NCBI GenBank assembly: GCA_013368325.1
Contig: JAACJK010000091.1
Coordinates: 1-32,941 of the forward strand
DNA length: 32,941 nucleotides
Source: Ephemerocybe angulata
Lineage: Eukaryota; Basidiomycota; Agaricomycetes; Agaricales; Psathyrellaceae
Direction: 5' to 3'
In this document: piece by piece, positions 14,775-27,030 of the stretch
How the letters are laid out: the number at the start of each line of letters is the position of its first letter
Position numbering within the stretch: position 1 is the stretch's first letter
The notes under the pieces: model-generated
Seen by the model: only the letters and a program-made list of their open reading frames with translations
Told to the model about the DNA's origin: nothing
Databases searched by the model: none
Program-made: the position numbers and the translations under genes

Positions 14775-16244
14775 ATGTTAACAATATTAATTTTAATACC
14801 AATAATAGGTTCATTATGTATTTTACCTATGAATGATTCAACTCCTCGAAGTATTCAACAAATGAAAAAATTAGCTTTAACAACGAGTATACTAAATTTT
14901 TTTATCTCCTTATTTATATGGTATCAATTTGATTCAAATACTACACAATATCAATTTCTAACTTCAATTTCTTTCTCTCAAATACAATTTTGTCAACTAA
15001 ATTTTGGAATAGATGGAATATCTTTATATTTTTTATTATTAACAACCTTTATCAGTCCTATAGCAATATTATCTAATTATAATAATATCTTGAAAACACC
15101 AGCCTTACCCATAAAATTATTTTTAATTTCTTTATTATTATTAGAAAGTTTACAGATATGTGCATTTGTTTCTTTAGATTTATTATTATTTTATATCTTT
15201 TTCGAAAGTGTATTACCAATATTATTTATAGTAATTATAATATTCGGTCATGGAATGGATAGATTTAGATCAGCATTTTTATTTTTTTTATATACATTAG
15301 CAGGTAGTTTACCAATGTTATTAAGTATATTAATGATATATAATTATATAGGTTCTACAGATTTCCAATTAATTTCTTTAATTGAAATAAGTTTAGAGAG
15401 TCAAAAATTATTATGGTTAGGTTTCTTTATAGCTTTTGCAGTTAAAACACCATTATATCCATTTATAATATGGTTACCTAAAGCTCATAGTGATTCACCT
15501 TTAGCAGGATCGATCTTATTAGCAGCAACAATCTTAAAATTAGCAACTTATGGTTATTTAAGAATATTAATTCAAATTTTACCTGATGCCACTCATTATT
15601 TTAGTCCTTTAATTCAAAGTATTGCTATAATTTCTTTAATTTATGCTAGTTTTTCTACTATAATTCAACAAGATACTAAAAGATTAATAGCTTATAGTAG
15701 TGTAGCTCATATGGCTGTAGTTGTATTAGGTTTATTTTCTAATACTTTACAAGGTATTGAAGGAGCAATATTATTAGGTATTGCTCATGGTTTTGTTAGT
15801 CCAGCTTTATTTATTTGTGTTGGAGGAATAATATATGATAGAACAGGAACAAGAATTATTAAATATATAAGAGGTTTAACAACTTATATGCCTGTATTTA
15901 CTATTTTATTCTTTATTTTTACTTTAGCTAATACTGGTATTCCTTTAACTTTAAATTTTTTAGGTGAACAACTTTCTTTATTAGGAATTTGGCAACAAAA
16001 TCCTATTATTGCTGGTTTAGGAGCTACTGGTATAGTATTATCAGCTATATATTCTATATTTTTATATAATAGATTATCTTATGGTAATTATTCTCCTCAT
16101 CTTGTAAAAATTGTTAAAGATATCAATAGAAGAGAATATTTTTTATTAATAGCTTTATTAATTCCTACTATTATTTTAGGTTTATTCCCTAATGTTTTAT
16201 TAGATTCTTTACATTTATCTGTTTCTCAATTACTTTATATTTAA
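14775..16244 (+). CDS. nad4: NADH dehydrogenase subunit 4, inverse copy
   Basis: Identical 489-residue protein to 9905-11374, with E144, K224 and H238 in place. It follows cox3 and trnC on the same strand and converges with the dpo copy at 17373-20129. Confidence 0.97.
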   Translation: MLTILILIPIIGSLCILPMNDSTPRSIQQMKKLALTTSILNFFISLFIWYQFDSNTTQYQFLTSISFSQIQFCQLNFGIDGISLYFLLLTTFISPIAILSNYNNILKTPALPIKLFLISLLLLESLQICAFVSLDLLLFYIFFESVLPILFIVIIIFGHGMDRFRSAFLFFLYTLAGSLPMLLSILMIYNYIGSTDFQLISLIEISLESQKLLWLGFFIAFAVKTPLYPFIIWLPKAHSDSPLAGSILLAATILKLATYGYLRILIQILPDATHYFSPLIQSIAIISLIYASFSTIIQQDTKRLIAYSSVAHMAVVVLGLFSNTLQGIEGAILLGIAHGFVSPALFICVGGIIYDRTGTRIIKYIRGLTTYMPVFTILFFIFTLANTGIPLTLNFLGEQLSLLGIWQQNPIIAGLGATGIVLSAIYSIFLYNRLSYGNYSPHLVKIVKDINRREYFLLIALLIPTIILGLFPNVLLDSLHLSVSQLLYI

Positions 16245-17372
16245 TCATTGACTTAAAAAAGTGATAGCCCCTTTATCACTTACTAATCCAGTTATTTTTT
16301 TTAAAAAAAAAATAACTGTAAAAAAAGTCAACAGGCTAATTTTTTTTTTATTTAAAAGAGATTATATTTAAGAATAGCTAAAACTAACATTATTATCTTA
16401 AGACAAAAGCTTTATTTTTTTAACAAAAAAAAAATAAGTAATAGAAAGGAATTAATGAAGGAAAGTCAAAGGAAAAAAATTAATATATTATATAATTTTA
16501 TAAGGATAAGTAAAGATAGAAATTTTTAATTATTATTGTCCTAAAAAAAATAACTATTATCAATTTTTTTCATACAAAATTGATTAGTTGGGCTTATTTT
16601 TTTTTTTTTGAAAAAAATTAGGCCTGAATTAGAACATTTAATAATTTTTAGAATATATTTCCTATATTATTTCTTAAAATATTTTGTTTATTTAAGTCCA
16701 ATTACTAAATATTGCTTATAGTTTTCTATTATAATCTTTTAGGGCAAGATTGACGCTAATACCGTCAATCCCTACCCTTTATACACTTCACTTCCGGATT
16801 CTTCTCAATAATATAAATAATATGATATAAAATATATCAATATCAATATCAGAATCATAATTATTAAATATAGGGCATAGCCCAAATATTATTTACTCTA
16901 TTTAGGAGGAAGCCTAAATTAAGAATTATAATATTTAATAATTTTTAGTAGTAGTAATATAGCTCCATATTTGTATTTTACTGCTATTTTCTAAATAATT
17001 GACCTTTAGATCCAGCCATTCTTATTTCTTCAAAATAAAACGTATTAAATTTTTGTCAAAAAATACAAAAAACGTTTATGAAAGATCTTCAAAACTTTTA
17101 TACATGACCCTGTTAAGATACTAGCATGAGACTAAATATGCCTTGTTAAATAAAAATGTAGGGCAGGACTTAGTCCGTACCTACCCGTTTATTTTTATTT
17201 TAAAAAATAAACAACTCTCTAAAATACTCTCACTATCATTTAAATCCCATTTCTCTAATTTCGATCTCTTCCCTTAAGGATAATTAAACAAATCTTTATA
17301 ATACCCGCAAGTTTTATAATTCCCGCGAGTTTTATTCAAATTAAAGCTGAGGAGGAGAGGGTGGGGTTAGGG
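16245..17372. other. nad4-dpo convergent spacer, inverse copy
   Basis: Mirror of 8777-9904. It carries the same hairpins (GGGTAGG/TGCCCTA pair near 16739-16776 and 17158-17186) and the 18-nt tandem pair near 17298-17333. No gene is seen. Confidence 0.65.
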
Positions 17373-20129
17373 TTAATTAACTATAGATTCTATAACCTCA
17401 GTTTTAGGACCGTGGCCTTTAACCTTAATTGTGAATAATTCAGACTTTACTATGTAAGGTATCGTATTAATCAATAATCCTTTACTATTATAAACTAACT
17501 TACGCTTATTCGCGTTGATTTGAACCTTATAAGAATGGCTGAGTATTTGAATATTAACAGCTTCTTTATTTTTTGCCCATTTATCTTGTTGGATAGATAG
17601 GGAGCTGTCTTTATTTAGTATTTCGTAGAAATCATTAAAGGATAAGCCAGTATTATTAGCCACCTTAGAAGAAAGACCCTTAATTTTAACTACCATTTTT
17701 CCGGTTTCTAATTCTAAAACGTATGCCTTGGGGCTTATGAATAAGCCTTTTTTAATATTATGCTCTAACTTTAATTGCCCGATATCACTACCGATTATAC
17801 CAGGCATTAGAGTGCCCATTTGTTGCGTGTCCTTATCTACTACTATGCTATCGGTATCGGAGTAGAATAATTCCAGGTCATCGTTATTTTTGAATTTACT
17901 CATAAAAACCCTACCCATAGCCGAAATAGCACTAGAGATAGCCACATTCGTACTAGAATGAATATTCAAGCTATCGAACATTCTATCAGTTTGGTCTTGA
18001 GTAAACGTCACTAGTGCATGGCTATGGCCTATGGAATTAATAGATTCGATGTTATTTATAGTATTTTTATTAATGATGGTTAATAACTGGTTAAAACTGT
18101 CTTTATTCAAAATCTCGAAGGATTTGAACTGATCCTGCATTCCGAAGCGCCCATATAAGCTATTCATTAATATTTTTGCAATGAAGTTCATAGGGTCTGA
18201 TTTGCTATACTCGGATCTAAGACTGTAAAGTTCTGTAATATAATCCTTGAAAATGTTTGCCTTTTCAGTAAATAATATCCCACTTAATATTTCAAACTGG
18301 TATCCGAATTTCTGAGCATTCTTTATTTCTTCCGAATAAAGGTTAGCATAAAATTCTCCCAGGACCGAGCAAGTACTTTCTACGCTGTTTATAACAGTTT
18401 TTTTCTGTATAATTGGATGTTTCAAGCCTAAAGGAGCCGTAACTTTACAGTAGAAGAAACCTTGCTTATCCGGAAAGTAGCCTGTAGGGTCACCTTCAAA
18501 TCTAATTGGATATCCTATAGGCACCTCGACGTTTTGCATGATATAAGGATACAAACTGTTTACATCATAATAGTATAAATTATTTCTCGTTGAAACTGAG
18601 TCGGGTATAACATTTGTAGGCAAATACATGTCAGTAGCCCCTCCAGTGTAAGATGTTCTGATTTGTTTTTGAAGAGTGCTCTCAAGAGTAGGTATATTAA
18701 GATTTGCCTTAAAATGTGCCCTATAAATTCCAAAAGTTAGACTAGTAATAGTCGGATATTTAGAAATATTAAGTTTCCATCTATTTCAAATTAATAAGCC
18801 GAACTTTGATAGTACTTCATGTAGAGAGATACAGTCCAGTTGGCAGTACTTAATAGCTTCAGCTTTAAGTATCCAATTATTATTGAATTTTGAAGCATAA
18901 CTATTGTACTCATCCTGTGTAATATCTGGGAAAAATTCAATTGATGGAACAGGTCCAATATAGTCTAAGTTATTTTTGTTTACAAACCCATGAGGAAAGA
19001 AATCCTTTTGTGAATTACCGTTAAATGATTTAGCTAGATCCCTTAGGTTACCTAAAAGGATTTGATAGCTATCCACAAATTTTAAAGTTACTGGACCAGA
19101 ACCGGTTGTTTTTGTGAAATCGAAAGAAATTAATTTGTTATTATTAATTAAAGGAGATACTTTACCATATTCTATCAAGTAAGGCATTAAGAAAACACTA
19201 TCAAAGTTAGCTAGGTTATGAATATAAATGTTTTTTCTGTCGTTTTTCTTATGAGTTAGTGTATTTATACAATCAAACATCATTTCTTTAACAGAAATGT
19301 AATCACTTAAGAAAAAACTTATTTTTGAGGAGCCATCGAAAAAGCTGATTAAGTACGGAACCATTACTTGTTCGCCATTATGTTTAGCCTCGATGTAGGT
19401 TTCTATATCTAAAGTAAGAAAATCTTTAATGTACTTAGTTTCAGGTTTAATTTTCGAAAGGAACCGTGTAGGTTTCTGTTCAAAATTTAACTCTTCCTGG
19501 TTAGTTATAAGATTACATACATAAATTCTGTCCTTAGCTACTAATCTACTAGGGTCGTCAATTGTTCTTATGAAATAGTTGTCGTTTATTTGTTTATCAA
19601 CTATTTTTATTTGTGTTTTTTTTGAATTACCCTTAGGTGTAAATTTAATATTATTAATTATTTTACCATCTACAACAGTAGGATGTATTTCAAAGAAATT
19701 GTTATTGTGAGTAGTCACAATAAATTCAGATCCTTTATCGGTAGTAACTAAATCTGTTAACGGAGTACCAAATTCTAGTGGATTTAAAGTAATAGGAATC
19801 TGATATTTATAATAATTTATTGTGTTAAGATCTCGTTCTTTAATTTCCAATTGATTTTCCTTAGCTAAACCCTTTCTAATTCCAAAACTGAATACTACTT
19901 TTCTTAATTCAACGTTGTTGTATCCATCTTGTTTTTTATTTAACAAGTCCCATAAATATTGGATGTAGAATTCTAATGATTCGTTAGTTTTGTTTAAAAA
20001 TACCATTTGTCCTAATGTTTTAGGTATATTATCGTTTGTAACTAGTCTGAAAGATACCATTATGTGATGATCGTCTTTAATATTGAATACTTCTTTTTCA
20101 AAGAAATACTCTACTGCTTTTCTTAACAA
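17373..20129 (-). CDS. dpo: family B DNA polymerase, inverse copy, same in-frame TGA
   Basis: Same 918-codon frame as 6020-8776 with all exonuclease and polymerase motifs. The TGA codon lies at 18786-18788 (reverse strand). As in copy 1 the frame stays open across it, and the YTGGATD motif lies between it and the next ATG. The upstream hairpin element is present at about 20230-20281. Confidence 0.93.
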
Positions 20130-20477
20130 TTTTTTGTCTAAAATTGAATAAGAAATAAAATCGAATGAGAAGTTTTTCCAATTTAATAATTTACCTGTTG
20201 CCTTTCTAGCTAATGTTTTTTATATTAAAAAACCTTATCAATTTTTTTTTTACTACAACTGGCCTAGGCCTGGATTAGTAAGTAACAAAAAAAAATTATA
20301 AAGATGTTTTGTCTAATAACTCCGCATCAACTCCTTCTATTCATTCAACACTAAAAACTTTTTATAAAAACAAAACAAATAAATATTCATTTTAAATCCA
20401 AATATAATTTTATTTTTACTTTTTTTTAATCACTTTTTTATATAAAAAAAAGTAAAAATAAAAAAGTAAATAACCAC
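20130..20477. repeat. dpo-trnI spacer, inverse copy
   Basis: Mirror of 5673-6019. It contains the GGCCTAGGCC-centred element and the TATCAC/GTGATA hairpins next to trnI. Confidence 0.65.
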
Positions 20478-20548
20478 TAAGCCCAAGAAGATTTGAACTC
20501 CTACAAATTCCTCATCAAGAAATCATTCTACCATTAAATTATAGGCTT
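20478..20548 (-). tRNA. trnI: tRNA-Ile (GAU), inverse copy
   Basis: Same 71-nt cloverleaf as 5602-5672. Confidence 0.92.
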
Positions 20549-20797
20549 CTATTACTTTTGTTCTTAGTCAGTAATTTTTGTTTTAGTCGCCCAAGTAAAA
20601 AAAAAAAACAAAAAAAAATAAAGGATTAGACTAGGGTAGGTTTTTTATTTTTTTGTTTGTTCAGTTATTTTTTTTGTAACAAATACAAAAAAAAATTAGA
20701 ATGGCCAGTTGACTTTTTTTTATATAAAAAAAGTGATAAAATTGATTATAGTGATACAAGGGATATTAAAATATCCCCAACACTATCTTTGAAACAA

Positions 20798-20881
20798 TAC
20801 GAACAAAGAGACTTGAACTCTTAAGGGATTACTCCCACTTCTGCTTAAGAGAAGATTGTTTACCAATTTCAACATATTCGT
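20798..20881 (-). tRNA. trnL: tRNA-Leu (UAA), inverse copy
   Basis: Same 84-nt class II tRNA as 5273-5356. The two-step stem-loop next to it is at about 20748-20786. Confidence 0.93.
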
Positions 20882-21183
20882 ATATTATTTTTTTTAATAA
20901 AAATAAGTAGTAATTGTAATTAATTAGATAAATAATTAATAGCCCTAGTATCACTTTTTTTTTTCTTTTATCACTCCTATTACTTATTTTTTTGTTTTTT
21001 TTGTATTGACTTTTTTTTATATTAAAAAAAGTGATAAAATTAGGCCTAATTTTTTGTTTTTATTTGACTTTTTTTTTGTTGACTTTTTTTATTGTTAATA
21101 AAAAAAGTGATACAAAAAAAGTGATAAAAACAAAATTAAAGTAAATAAAAAAACAAAAAAAACAAAAAAACAAAAAAATTAAA
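20882..21183. repeat. trnL-trnW spacer, inverse copy
   Basis: Mirror of 4972-5272. It is entirely T/A hairpins, with TATCAC, GTTGAC and GGCCTAA words. No gene is present. Homopolymer lengths differ slightly from copy 1. Confidence 0.65.
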
Positions 21184-21254
21184 CAAGAGTGAGGCGATTC
21201 GAACGCCTACAAACAATTTTGGAGATTGTGATACTACCATTATACTACACTCTT
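21184..21254 (-). tRNA. trnW: tRNA-Trp (CCA), inverse copy
   Basis: Same 71-nt tRNA as 4901-4971, again with anticodon CCA. Confidence 0.94.
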
Positions 21255-21547
21255 CTTTGTCTTTTATTTTTATCACTTTTTTTTATATAAATTAAAAAAA
21301 AAGTAATACTAATAATTCCCTTACTTTTTTAATTGTTTATTTTTTTGTTACCCTTCTATCACTTACCGCAGGGTTTATATAAATAAAAAAAGTCAATAAT
21401 AATTGGGCTATTATTTTTTTAACTTATTTTTTTTTGTATCTATCACTTTTTTATTACTTTTTTTTATTTATATAAAAAAAAAGTGATAAAGATAAAAAAG
21501 TCAACACAACAAAACAAAAAAAAAAAATAAGTGATAACAAATAAAAT

Positions 21548-21619
21548 TGGAGAAAGATAGATTCGAACTATCATAATTATATTGCAAATATAACCGATTA
21601 ACCATTATCAGATTTCCCC
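21548..21619 (-). tRNA. trnA: tRNA-Ala (UGC), inverse copy
   Basis: Same 72-nt tRNA as 4538-4609. Confidence 0.92.
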
Positions 21620-21775
21620 TAATTTTTTTCTGTGTTTTTAAAAAAAAAATAATTATAATTTAATTATTTTTATTTAAGGCTAATTTTATTAGTGTCGTGT
21701 GTCGACTTTTTTATCTGAAAAAAAAAAAAATTAGAAACAAAAATAAGGGGGGGGGGGTTTAGATTTATTTTCTTT

Positions 21776-23337
21776 ATTATCCAGCAGCACTTTCCAGTAC
21801 AGCTACCTTGCTATGACTTTTGAGATGTTACTCAGAAGAGTTCACTAATATTAATAATATAAAACAAAAAGTAAGTTTAGTTAAAAATATTCATTTACAA
21901 AACAAAAAAATTTTGTAATTATATGCATAATAGCTTATCCCTATCTAAGCTTCTTCCCAGCGACAGACAGTTAGTTCATCACGAATATAAACTTCACCGT
22001 TGCGTAATGATCAACGATTACTCGAAATTCCTCCTTCATGTTGTCGAATTTCAGACAACAATCTGTCTAAAAAAAATAATTAACTTTTTTTAATGATTTG
22101 CTAATTATTTTTTATCTAATTATTGCATCATTTTGTAAAAGTTTTTATAGCACATTTATAGCCCAGTTCATGAGGGCCATAACGACTTGTCTTAGTCCCA
22201 AATGTATTCCTTTAAAATACAACAAAAGTTAAGTAAAAATTAACAATAGGGATTTCGTCCGTTAGTGGAGTTAACCTAACTTTTCACAATACGGACTGAA
22301 GACAGCCATGCAACACCTGTAAACGAATTTCCATAAAATGGAAACTACTCAAAATATTTTTAAGATATTTTGGATATACAAGAACTGGTAAGATTTTACG
22401 CGGATTATCGTATTAAATAGCATGCTTCACTTCGTTTGCTTCGAGACCGACTAATTTTTTTGGTTTCAGTTTTGCAACCGTACTCTCAAGGCGGAATGGT
22501 TAACGCGTTAGCATCGTTATCAATTCTTTAATTAACAAAACTACCATTCATCGTTGACAGTGAGAGGTATCTGGGTATCTAATCCTATTTCTTATTCTCA
22601 CCTTCGTTTCTCAGCGTCAATCATTTATAGATAAAAAGCTTTCACCTTTAGTATTCCATCTAGTATCTACGGATATCATCCCTACACTAAATATTATTCG
22701 GTTTATCCTCAATATGATTCTAGCTTATAGTTATTCATTTTTAAATACTAAATAATTAATAGTATATAGCTAATTAAAAATAGAACTTTTGTAAGCTGCC
22801 TACACACCCTTTACGCCTTTTTAAGGTGATTAACGTTCGCGTTTCTGGCGTTACCGAGTCTTCTGGCACCAGTAATTTAGACAACACTATTAGTAAAGTA
22901 ATATCATTTTTTTCCTTTACGTTATCATAAATACCACCTACTAACTTGGTTTTATGATTTCAGTTAGCTAGTTCACTCTTGCGAGCATTGACTAATATTC
23001 TTGACTGCAGATTGCTTATGCAATTTGGGACTTCTCATTCCCAATGTGGCCAGCGGTTCTTTCAAACTTAGCTATTGATCGTAGGCTTGGTAGGCTTTTA
23101 CTCTACCAACTACCCTTAAACAAAATAAATCAATTCTTATAGTGGAAAATTTCCTTTTTGTTATAAATAGCTAAATTTATTTTTATCCTCTATTTGAGAG
23201 GTCTATAAGGTATCTAATTTATTATTACTCACCTGTACACCTTGTTCTAGCCTTTTAATTAAAGTAATAAAAAGGTAGTAGAACAAACGATTTGCATGTC
23301 TTAAAACTACTGAAAAACGTTCAATCTGAACCAAAAT
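21776..23337 (-). rRNA. rns: small-subunit rRNA, inverse copy
   Basis: Inverse of 2822-4382, with all conserved blocks. It differs from copy 1 by about one base in total length by coordinate sums, so the sequence is well supported by both copies. Confidence 0.94.
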
Positions 23338-23572
23338 TAAATTCTTATTATTAATTTAATATATTAATTAAATTGCAGGGCCTAATTTTTTATTTGTTAC
23401 AAAAAATAAGCCCAGTTAATATATTGTATAGTATATGCTCTAGTTAATTAAAAAAAAAAACAAGCAATATTTATATTTACATCTCTTTTATATTTTATAA
23501 ACTTTTTGTATATATTTATTGTTTTGTTTAGGGCTAATTTTGTTCTATCACTTTTTTCAGATAAGATAAGAA

Positions 23573-23720
23573 CAATAAAAAAAATAGCCAAAAATCTTAA
23601 TATTCTTTAATATTTTTTATCTTGCTATTGTTATTTTTTTGTATTATTGTGAAAAGTAAGAAAATATTCTACTTACCTAATTTTTTTATGACAATTAAAG
23701 TAAACAAAATTACTAAAATA
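23573..23720. other. unmatched ~145-nt spacer between copy 2 and copy 3
   Basis: Copy 2 stops matching near AGATAAGATA (about 23572) and copy 3 is recognisable again from about 23720. The intervening AT-rich DNA matches nothing else I can find in the window. It contains imperfect inverted repeats, such as GTAAG...CTTAC at about 23656-23676. It marks the second turning point of the A - A' - A layout and may be low-quality sequence at a fold-back. Confidence 0.6.
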
Positions 23721-23879
23721 TATATCAAAAGTTTATAAATATAAGGATTAATATAAATATTGCTTGTTTTTTTTTTTTAATTAACTAGAGCTACTATACA
23801 TAATTATTACTGGGTTATTTTTTGTAAATTAAAAAAATTAGGCCTGCAATTTAATTAATATATTAAATTATAATAAGAA

Positions 23880-25407
23880 TTTATTTTGTTCAGATGAACG
23901 TTTTTCAGTGTTTAAGACATGCAATGTTGTTCTACTACCTTTTATTACTTTAATTAAAGGCTAGACAAGGTGTACAGGTGAGTAATAATAATTAGATACC
24001 TTATAGACCTCTCAAATAGAGGATAAAATAAATTTAGCTATTATAACAAAAAGGAAATTTTCCACTATAGAATTGATTTATTTTGTTTAAGGTAGTTGGT
24101 AGAGTAAAAGCCTACCAAGCCTACGATCAATAGCTAAGTTTGAAAGAACCGCTGGCCACATTGGGAATGAGAAGTCCCAAATTGCATAAGCAATCTGCAG
24201 TCAAGAATATTAGTCAATGCTCGCAAGAGTGAACTAGCTAACTGAAATCATAAACCAAGTTAGTAGGTGGTATTTATGATACGTAAAGGAAAAAATGATA
24301 TTATTTACTAATAGTGTTGTCTAAATTACTGGTGCCAGAAGACTCGGTAACGCCAGAAACGCGAACGTTATCACCTTAAAAAGGCGTAAAGGGTGTGTAG
24401 GCAGCTTACAAAGTTCTATTTTTAATTAGCTATATACTATTAATTATTTAGTATTTAAAATGAATAACTATAAGCTAGAATCATATTGAGGATAAACCGA
24501 ATAATATTTAGTGTAGGGATGATATCCGTAGATACTAGATGGAATACTAAAGGTGAAAGCTTTTATCTATAAATGATTGACGCTGAGAACGAAGGTGAGA
24601 ATAAGAAATAGGATTAGATACCCAGATACTCTCACTGTCAACGATGAATGGTAGTTTTGTTAATTAAAGAATTGATAACGATGCTAACGCGTTAACCATT
24701 CCGCCTTGAGAGTACGGTTGCAAAACTGAAACCAAAAAATTAGTCGGTCTCGAAGCAAACGAAGTGAAGCATGCTATTTAATACGATAATCGCGTAAAAT
24801 CTTACCAGTTCTTGTATATCCAAATATCTTAAAATATTTTGAGTAGTTTCCATTTTATGGAAATTCGTTTACAGGTGTTGCATGGCTGTCTTCAGTCCGT
24901 ATTGTGAAAAGTTAGGTTAACTCCACTAACGGACGAAATCCTATTGTTAATTTTTACTTAACTTTTGTTGTATTTTAAAGGAATACATTTGGGACTAAGA
25001 CAAGTCGTTATGGCCCTCATGAACTGGGCTATAAATGTGCTATAAAACTTTTACAAAATGATGCAATAATTAGATAAAAATAATTAGCAAATCATTAAAA
25101 AAGTTAATTATTTTTTTTAGACAGATTGTTGTCTGAAATTCGACAACATGAAGAGGAATTTCGAGTAATCGTTGATCATTACGCAACGGTGAAGTTTATA
25201 TTCGTGATGAACTAACTGTCTGTCGCTGGGAAGAAGCTTAGATAGGATAAGCTATTATGCATATAATTACAAAATTTTTTTGTTTGTAAATGAATATTTT
25301 TAACTAAACTTACTTTTTGTTTATATTATTAATATTAGTGAACTCTTCTGAGTAACATCTCAAAAGTCATAGCAAGGTAGCTGTACTGGAAAGTGCTGCT
25401 GGATAAT
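23880..25407 (+). rRNA. rns: small-subunit rRNA, third copy with many small deletions
   Basis: It aligns along its whole length with rns at 2822-4382 but lacks about 30 single bases, for example in GACATGCAATG (for GACATGCAAATCG) and GCTGAGAACG (for GCTGAGAAACG). Some losses fall in invariant SSU positions, so this is unlikely to be a working rRNA sequence. I infer uncorrected long-read error. Confidence 0.85.
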
Positions 25408-25559
25408 AAAGAAAATAAATCTAAACCCCCCCCCCCTTATTTTTGTTTCTAATTTTTTTTTTTCAGATAAAAAGTCGACACACGACACTAATAAAATTAG
25501 CCTTAAATAAAAATAATTAAATTATAATTATTTTTTTTTAAAAACACAGAAAAAAATTA

Positions 25560-25631
25560 GGGGAAATCTGATAATGGTTAATCGGTTATATTTGCAATAT
25601 AATTATGATAGTTCGAATCTATCTTTCTCCA
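25560..25631 (+). tRNA. trnA: tRNA-Ala (UGC), third copy
   Basis: Intact 72-nt match to 4538-4609. Confidence 0.9.
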
Positions 25632-25916
25632 ATTTTATTTGTTATCACTTATTTTTTTTTTTGTTTTGTTGTGTTGACTTTTTTATCTTTATCACTTTTT
25701 TTTTATATAAATAAAAAAAAGTAATAAAAAGTGATAGATACAAAAAAAATAAGTTAAAAAATAATAGCCCAATTATTATTGACTTTTTTATTTATATAAA
25801 CCCTGCGGTAAGTGATAGAAGGGTAACAAAAAATAAACAATTAAAAAAGTAAGGGAATTATTAGTATTACTTTTTTTTAATTTATATAAAAAAAAGTGAT
25901 AAAATAAAAGACAAAG

Positions 25917-25987
25917 AAGAGTGTAGTATAATGGTAGTATCACAATCTCCAAAATTGTTTGTAGGCGTTCGAATCGCCTCACTCTTG
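25917..25987 (+). tRNA. trnW: tRNA-Trp (CCA), third copy
   Basis: Intact 71-nt match to 4901-4971, and the third independent reading of anticodon CCA. Confidence 0.92.
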
Positions 25988-26281
25988 TTTAATTTTTTGT
26001 TTTTTTGTTTTTTTGTTTTTTTATTTACTTTAATTTTGTTTTTATCACTTTTTTTGTATCACTTTTTTTATTAACAATAAAAAAAGTCAACAAAAAAAAG
26101 TCAAATAAAAACAAAAATTAGGCCTAATTTTATCACTTTTTTAATATAAAAAAAGTCAATACAAAAAAAACAAAAAAATAAGTAATAGGAGTGATAAAAG
26201 AAAAAAAAAGTGATACTAGGGCTATTAATTATTTATCTAATTAATTACAATTACTACTTATTTTTATTAAAAAAATAATAT

Positions 26282-26365
26282 ACGAATATGTTGAAATTGG
26301 TAAACAATCTTCTCTTAAGCAGAAGTGGGAGTAATCCCTTAAGAGTTCAAGTCTCTTTGTTCGTA
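26282..26365 (+). tRNA. trnL: tRNA-Leu (UAA), third copy
   Basis: Intact 84-nt match to 5273-5356. Confidence 0.92.
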
Positions 26366-26612
26366 TTGTTTCAAAGATAGTGTTGGGGATATTTTAATAT
26401 CCCTTGTATCACTATAATCAATTTTATCACTTTTTTTATATAAAAAAAGTCAACTGGCCATTCTAATTTTTTTTGTATTTGTTACAAAAAAAATAACTGA
26501 ACAAACAAAAAAATAAAAAACCTACCCTAGTCTAATCCTTTATTTTTTTTTGTTTTTTTTTTTTACTTGGGCGACTAAAACAAAAATTACTGACTAAGAA
26601 CAAAAGTAATAG

Positions 26613-26683
26613 AAGCCTATAATTTAATGGTAGAATGATTTCTTGATGAGGAATTTGTAGGAGTTCAAATCTTCTTGGGCTTA
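26613..26683 (+). tRNA. trnI: tRNA-Ile (GAU), third copy
   Basis: Intact 71-nt match to 5602-5672. Confidence 0.92.
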
Positions 26684-27030
26684 GTGGTTATTTACTTTTT
26701 TATTTTTACTTTTTTTTATATAAAAAAGTGATTAAAAAAAAGTAAAAATAAAATTATATTTGGATTTAAAATGAATATTTATTTGTTTTGTTTTTATAAA
26801 AGTTTTTAGTGTTGAATGAATAGAAGGAGTTGATGCGGAGTTATTAGACAAAACATCTTTATAATTTTTTTTTGTTACTTACTAATCCAGGCCTAGGCCA
26901 GTTGTAGTAAAAAAAAAAATTGATAAGGTTTTTTAATATAAAAAACATTAGCTAGAAAGGCAACAGGTAAATTATTAAATTGGAAAAACTTCTCATTCGA
27001 TTTTATTTCTTATTCAATTTTAGACAAAAA
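26684..27030. repeat. trnI-dpo spacer, third copy
   Basis: Same content as 5673-6019, including the GGCCTAGGCC element at about 26888-26897. One A is missing before the dpo TTG, so an ATG-less open frame from about 26980 runs into dpo in a misleading frame. Confidence 0.6.

Larger units (their letters stand above)
13092..23572 (-). repeat. right arm (copy 2) of the palindrome
   Basis: The inverse of 2590-13058. Coding sequences of cox3, nad4 and dpo are identical to copy 1. Small homopolymer differences appear only in the spacers of the tRNA region and at the far end (23500-23572), where several single bases are missing. Confidence 0.95.

Noticed and set aside
25788..25982. 64-aa open frame on the minus strand
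   Set aside because: It is antisense to tRNA-Trp and the flanking hairpins of copy 3, with no counterpart in the intact copies.
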